A stretch of DNA of 64,000 bases, from assembly GCF_004353845.1 (NCBI RefSeq), contig NZ_CP037864.1, positions 868,001 through 932,000 on the forward strand, given 5' to 3'. Source of the DNA: Citrobacter arsenatis. Its GTDB lineage: Bacteria > Pseudomonadota > Gammaproteobacteria > Enterobacterales > Enterobacteriaceae. This document shows positions 60,684-64,000 of the stretch, piece by piece; position 1 is the stretch's first letter, and each line of letters starts with the position of its first letter. The position numbers were made by a program, and so were the translations under genes. Below the pieces are notes generated by a model that worked only from the letters and a program-made list of their open reading frames with translations, was not told the DNA's origin and ran no database searches.

Positions 60684-61841
60684 ATGGCTGGCTGGCATCT
60701 TGATACCAAAATGGCGCAGGATATCGTCGCACGTACCATGCGCATCATTGATACCAATATCAACGTAATGGATGCCCGTGGGCGGATAATCGGCAGCGGC
60801 GATCGCGAACGTATTGGTGAATTGCACGAAGGCGCGCTGTTGGTACTTTCGCAAGGTCGGGTGGTCGATATTGACGATGCGGTGGCCCGACATCTGCACG
60901 GTGTGCGTCAGGGGATAAACCTACCGCTGCGTCTGGAAGGCGAAATTGTTGGCGTTATCGGACTTACCGGCGAGCCGGAACATCTGCGCAAGTATGGCGA
61001 ATTGGTATGCATGACCGCCGAAATGATGCTGGAGCAATCGCGTCTGATGCATCTGTTAGCGCAGGATACTCGTCTGCGTGAAGAGCTGGTGATGAACCTG
61101 ATTCAGGCGGAGGAGAATACCCCGGCGCTGATGGAATGGGCGCAGCGATTAGGCATTGATTTGAACCAGCCGCGCGTAGTGGCGGTAGTGGAGGTTGATA
61201 GCGGTCAGCTTGGCGTTGATAGTGCGATGGCGGAGCTACAGCAATTGCAGAACGCGTTGACCACCCCTGAACGTAATAATTTGATTGCGATTGTTTCCCT
61301 GACCGAGATGGTGGTGTTGAAACCGGCGCTCAATCAGTTTGGCCGCTGGGACGCTGAAGATCATCGCAAGCGCGTTGAGCAGCTTATTACCCGTATGAAA
61401 GAGAACGGACAACTGCGTTTTCGCGTGTCGCTGGGCAACTATTTTACCGGGCCTGGCAGCATTGCCCGTTCATATCGTACTGCGCGCACCACCATGATGG
61501 TTGGCAAGCAGCGGATGCCGGAGAGCCGTAGCTATTTCTATCAAGATTTGATGCTGCCGGTACTGCTGGACAGCCTGCGCGGCGGCTGGCAGGCCAATGA
61601 GCTGGCGCGCCCGCTGGTAAGGCTGAAAGCGATGGATAACAACGGGTTGCTGCGTCGGACTTTAGCGGCATGGTTTCGGCATAACGTTCAGCCGCTGGCA
61701 ACTTCAAAAGCATTGTTTATTCACCGCAATACATTGGAGTATCGTTTGAACCGTATTTCAGAACTGACCGGGCTGGATCTGGGAAATTTTGACGATCGAC
61801 TGCTGTTGTATGTGGCGTTGCAGTTAGATGAGCAGCATTGA
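60684..61841 (+). CDS. cdaR: CdaR, activator of glucarate/galactarate/glycerate genes
   Basis: A 385-residue regulator. The N-terminal sugar-diacid recognition domain covers about residues 1-135 (MAGWHLDTKMAQDIVARTMRI). The C-terminal PucR-type helix-turn-helix is SKALFIHRNTLEYRLNRISELTGL. ATG at 60684 follows AGGAGGGG; an in-frame extension to 60615 lies across that ribosome site. Its targets (gud, gar) are not in the window. Confidence 0.97.
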   Translation: MAGWHLDTKMAQDIVARTMRIIDTNINVMDARGRIIGSGDRERIGELHEGALLVLSQGRVVDIDDAVARHLHGVRQGINLPLRLEGEIVGVIGLTGEPEHLRKYGELVCMTAEMMLEQSRLMHLLAQDTRLREELVMNLIQAEENTPALMEWAQRLGIDLNQPRVVAVVEVDSGQLGVDSAMAELQQLQNALTTPERNNLIAIVSLTEMVVLKPALNQFGRWDAEDHRKRVEQLITRMKENGQLRFRVSLGNYFTGPGSIARSYRTARTTMMVGKQRMPESRSYFYQDLMLPVLLDSLRGGWQANELARPLVRLKAMDNNGLLRRTLAAWFRHNVQPLATSKALFIHRNTLEYRLNRISELTGLDLGNFDDRLLLYVALQLDEQH

Positions 61842-61847
61842 TTAATT

Positions 61848-61925
61848 GCCTGATGGCGCTACGCTTATCAGGCCTACGAGGATATACCTGTAGGCCGGAT
61901 AAGGCGTAAGACGCCGCCATCCGGC
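61848..61925. repeat. BIME between cdaR and yaeH
   Basis: 61848-61877 (GCCTGATGGCGC, then CTTATCAGGCCTAC) and 61890-61925 (GTAGGCCGGATAAGGCG, then GCCGCCATCCGGC) form an inverted pair between convergent genes. Confidence 0.92.
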
Positions 61926-61935
61926 AACAAACGGC

Positions 61936-62322
61936 TTATTTACGCGTTAGTTTTTCCAGATCGGCTTCAATCTCGCTGATCTTATTGGTCACAACGCTTT
62001 CCAGATGACGTAAATCATCGAGGATCTTGCGTTTAAGATCGACTTCGCTGCGATCGCGCTGGCAGATCTGATCCAGTTCGTCGATCACGTAGCGCAGGTT
62101 GGGACTGATCTCCTGCACTTCTTTGTAACCCTGGCCGACGCCATCGGCGACAACCGTTTTACGCTGACGGGGATATTTGAACTTCACGCTCTTGGCAAAA
62201 AACTCGCCTTTATCCTTCTGGAAATAGATTTTCAGGATATCGTTGTTGGCTTCTTGCCGCAGGCTGTAACGATCGATTTCTTCAGGATTAGTAATGCCCA
62301 GACTTTTCAGATTGTCATACAT
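61936..62322 (-). CDS. yaeH: YaeH, UPF0325 family protein
   Basis: A 128-residue charged cytoplasmic protein, the E. coli length. It starts MYDNLKSLGITNPEEIDRYSLRQ and ends in a predicted coiled coil (residues 85-125: RSEVDLKRKILDDLRHLE, then ISEIEADLEKL). The function is unknown. In E. coli yaeI lies between it and dapD; here that gene is absent. Confidence 0.93.
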   Translation of the reverse strand: MYDNLKSLGITNPEEIDRYSLRQEANNDILKIYFQKDKGEFFAKSVKFKYPRQRKTVVADGVGQGYKEVQEISPNLRYVIDELDQICQRDRSEVDLKRKILDDLRHLESVVTNKISEIEADLEKLTRK

Positions 62323-62394
62323 AGCGGTACCCTTAAGCTCACTATAACCATTGAATAATTAACGAAAAGCCTTGTTTATGCCACTCGCAGATGT

Positions 62395-62421
62395 AAAAAA
62401 AGCGGGCTAAGCCCGCTTTTT
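62395..62421 (-). terminator. Terminator of dapD
   Basis: AGCGGGC-TAA-GCCCGCT (62401-62417) is flanked by A and T runs on both sides, so it can work in both directions. On the minus strand it ends dapD with seven U residues. Confidence 0.92.
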
Positions 62422-62431
62422 CAAATCACTG

Positions 62432-63256
62432 TTAGTCGATGGTGCGTAACAGTTCGTTGATTCCCACTTTGCCACGCGTTTTGGCATCAACTTTCTTCAC
62501 AATCACCGCGCAGTACAGGCTGTATTTGCCATCTTTCGACGGCAGGTTGCCGGAAACAACCACGGAGCCTGCCGGAACGCGGCCATAATGTACTTCGCCG
62601 GTTTCGCGATCGTAAATACGGGTGCTCTGGCCGATGTACACGCCCATGGAAATAACGGAGCCTTCTTCGACGATCACGCCTTCAACCACTTCAGAACGTG
62701 CGCCGATGAAGCAGTTGTCTTCGATGATGGTCGGGTTAGCCTGTAACGGCTCCAGTACGCCGCCGATACCCACGCCGCCGGACAGGTGTACGTTTTTACC
62801 GATTTGCGCGCAGGAACCCACGGTCGCCCAGGTATCAACCATCGTACCTTCATCAACATAAGCGCCGATGTTCACATAAGACGGCATCAGCACGGTGTTG
62901 CGGGCGATAAACGCACCCTGGCGAACGGCCGCTGGCGGAACCACTCGGAAACCTTCTTTCTGGAAGCGCGCTTCGTCGTAGTTGGCGAATTTCATCGGCA
63001 CTTTATCGAAGTAACGGCTTTCCGCACCCTCGATCACCTGATTATCGTTAATACGGAAAGAGAGCAGGACCGCCTTTTTCAGCCACTGATGCGTGACCCA
63101 CTGACCCTCAATCTTTTCTGCGACGCGCAGTGCACCGGAATCCAGTAAGGAAATAACCTGATTCACCGCTTCGCGGGTTACGGTATCTACATTTGCCGGA
63201 GTAATGTCGGCACGGCGCTCGAAAGCGGACTCAATAACGTTCTGTAACTGCTGCAT
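62432..63256 (-). CDS. dapD: DapD, tetrahydrodipicolinate N-succinyltransferase
   Basis: A 274-residue trimeric enzyme of the succinylase branch of lysine and diaminopimelate synthesis. The C-terminal half is a left-handed beta helix of hexapeptide repeats (ARNTVLMPSYVNIGAYVDEGTM and on), giving the succinyl-CoA site. The length and sequence equal E. coli DapD. It lies 31 bases downstream of glnD and is ended by a strong terminator. Confidence 0.98.
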   Translation of the reverse strand: MQQLQNVIESAFERRADITPANVDTVTREAVNQVISLLDSGALRVAEKIEGQWVTHQWLKKAVLLSFRINDNQVIEGAESRYFDKVPMKFANYDEARFQKEGFRVVPPAAVRQGAFIARNTVLMPSYVNIGAYVDEGTMVDTWATVGSCAQIGKNVHLSGGVGIGGVLEPLQANPTIIEDNCFIGARSEVVEGVIVEEGSVISMGVYIGQSTRIYDRETGEVHYGRVPAGSVVVSGNLPSKDGKYSLYCAVIVKKVDAKTRGKVGINELLRTID

Positions 63257-63287
63257 TGTTAAACTCTTTCCATAATAAATAAAAACA

Positions 63288-64000
63288 TTACCCTTTATCG
63301 TTTGGATTGAGGGCCTCTGTCAACCGTTGATGTACTTCCTGCTGCAGCTCATTATTAAGGGCGCGCCGGTCGGCGGTGGCGATTATGAATAAATCTTCTA
63401 CTCGCTCGCCAATGGTTGTAATTCTGGCGCCATGCAGCGAAATTCCAAGATCGGCAAAAATCTGCCCGACCCGCGCCAGCAGTCCGGGCTGGTCGAGAGC
63501 GATAAGCTCAAGGAATGATTTTCGGTCGGTATGGGTCGGCAGAAAGGTGACCTCGGTATCGACGGTAAAGTGGCGTAATTTTGCCGGCTGGCGACGCGGT
63601 TGCGGCGGCTGCCAGCTACGCTGGGTGATCGCCTGTTCCAGCCCAAAACGGATCGCTTCGTGTCGGTCTGACGACAGCGGACTGCCGTCCGGTTCCAGCA
63701 CAATGAACGTATCCATTGCCATCCCATCGCGGGTAGTGAAAATCTGCGCGTCGTGGACGCTAAGATTACGCCGGTCCAGCTCGGCGCAGACGGCGGCAAA
63801 CAGGTAAGGGCGGTCAGGGCTCCAGATGAAAATCTCCGTCCCGCCGCGGGTGGCCTGCGGACTGAGCAGGATCAGCGGCTTGCTGAGATCATGTTGCAGC
63901 AGATGACGCGCATGCCAGGCCAGCTGATTTGGGCTGTGGCGCACGAAATAGTTGGCGCGACAGCGTGACCAGATATGGTGCAGTGCTTCTTCATCAATGT
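63288..64000 (-). CDS. glnD: GlnD, PII uridylyltransferase/uridylyl-removing enzyme (C-terminal 236 residues)
   Basis: The frame stays open to the window edge, so this is the 3' part of glnD; the apparent start at 63944 is an internal GTG codon. The visible part matches the E. coli C-terminus (ALHHIWSRC at the edge, ending LTEALNPNDKG). Two ACT domains are seen, one starting near TEIFIWSPDRPYLFAAVCAELD and one near SFLELIALDQPGLLARVGQIF; they sense glutamine. The nucleotidyltransferase and HD domains lie outside. GlnD controls PII and hence nitrogen assimilation. Confidence 0.96.
   Translation of the reverse strand, partial: IDEEALHHIWSRCRANYFVRHSPNQLAWHARHLLQHDLSKPLILLSPQATRGGTEIFIWSPDRPYLFAAVCAELDRRNLSVHDAQIFTTRDGMAMDTFIVLEPDGSPLSSDRHEAIRFGLEQAITQRSWQPPQPRRQPAKLRHFTVDTEVTFLPTHTDRKSFLELIALDQPGLLARVGQIFADLGISLHGARITTIGERVEDLFIIATADRRALNNELQQEVHQRLTEALNPNDKG

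Noticed and set aside
2047..61925. A CRISPR-like array from the many short palindromes
   Set aside because: The palindromes are dispersed REP/BIME units with GCCGGAT...ATCCGGC cores, irregularly spaced over 60 kb, with no spacers or cas genes.
63288..63944. A separate 218-codon gene at the right edge
   Set aside because: The frame continues to the window end with glnD sequence; 63944 is an internal GTG codon.

Overview
This window is chromosomal DNA of a member of the Enterobacteriaceae, most likely a Citrobacter close to C. freundii. Nearly every gene matches the E. coli K-12 0.1-0.2 Mb region (hofC to glnD) in order, orientation and length. AmpD is 187 residues with the C-terminal tail I recall for C. 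freundii AmpD, against 183 in E. coli. A GPH transporter/GH43 pair sits between ampE and aroP, and a TraT-like lipoprotein plus a DUF2950 gene sit beside yacH, as I recall for Salmonella. The Salmonella stf fimbrial operon between fhuB and hemL is absent. These identifications rest on memory of reference proteins, not on a search.

Layout. 1-3035 (minus): pilin biogenesis genes hofC (5' end only), hofB and ppdD, then nadC. 3123-4537 (plus): ampD-ampE. 4613-6969 (minus): accessory sugar transporter and family 43 glycosidase. 7127-8500: aroP. 9065-16162: pdhR-aceE-aceF-lpdA, the pyruvate dehydrogenase operon with its PdhR operator. 16359-19558: envelope genes (TraT-like lipoprotein; DUF2950-yacH pair). 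20007-25316: acnB, yacL, yacC and cueO with a clear CueR-type promoter. 25421-32926: gcd, hpt, can, the yadGH ABC exporter, yadI and yadE. 32933-38735 (minus): panD, panC, panB, folK, pcnB, gluQ, dksA. 38913-42665: sfsA, thpR, hrpB. 42802-45342: mrcB. 45651-51689: the Fur-type fhuACDB ferrichrome operon. 51804-57371: hemL, clcA, erpA, yadS, btuF, mtnN. 57455-64000: dgt, degP with a sigma-E promoter, cdaR, yaeH, dapD and the 3' part of glnD.

Most of the window is conserved housekeeping DNA. There are no rRNA, tRNA, insertion sequence, prophage or CRISPR features that I can see. It carries thirteen REP/BIME loci. Twelve are intergenic. One, an inverted REP pair, lies in frame inside the 5' end of fhuB, so it is translated into a basic N-terminal extension of the FhuB permease. 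This is the most unusual feature here.

Other points of interest are an AUU start codon for pcnB, absence of speE-speD between yacC and yacL, an enlarged Met/His-rich segment in CueO, a plus-strand terminator stranded inside the minus-strand panC-panD gap where E. coli carries rpnC (yadD), and a long stem-loop in the pdhR-aceE leader. I found no candidate for a wholly new multi-gene system.
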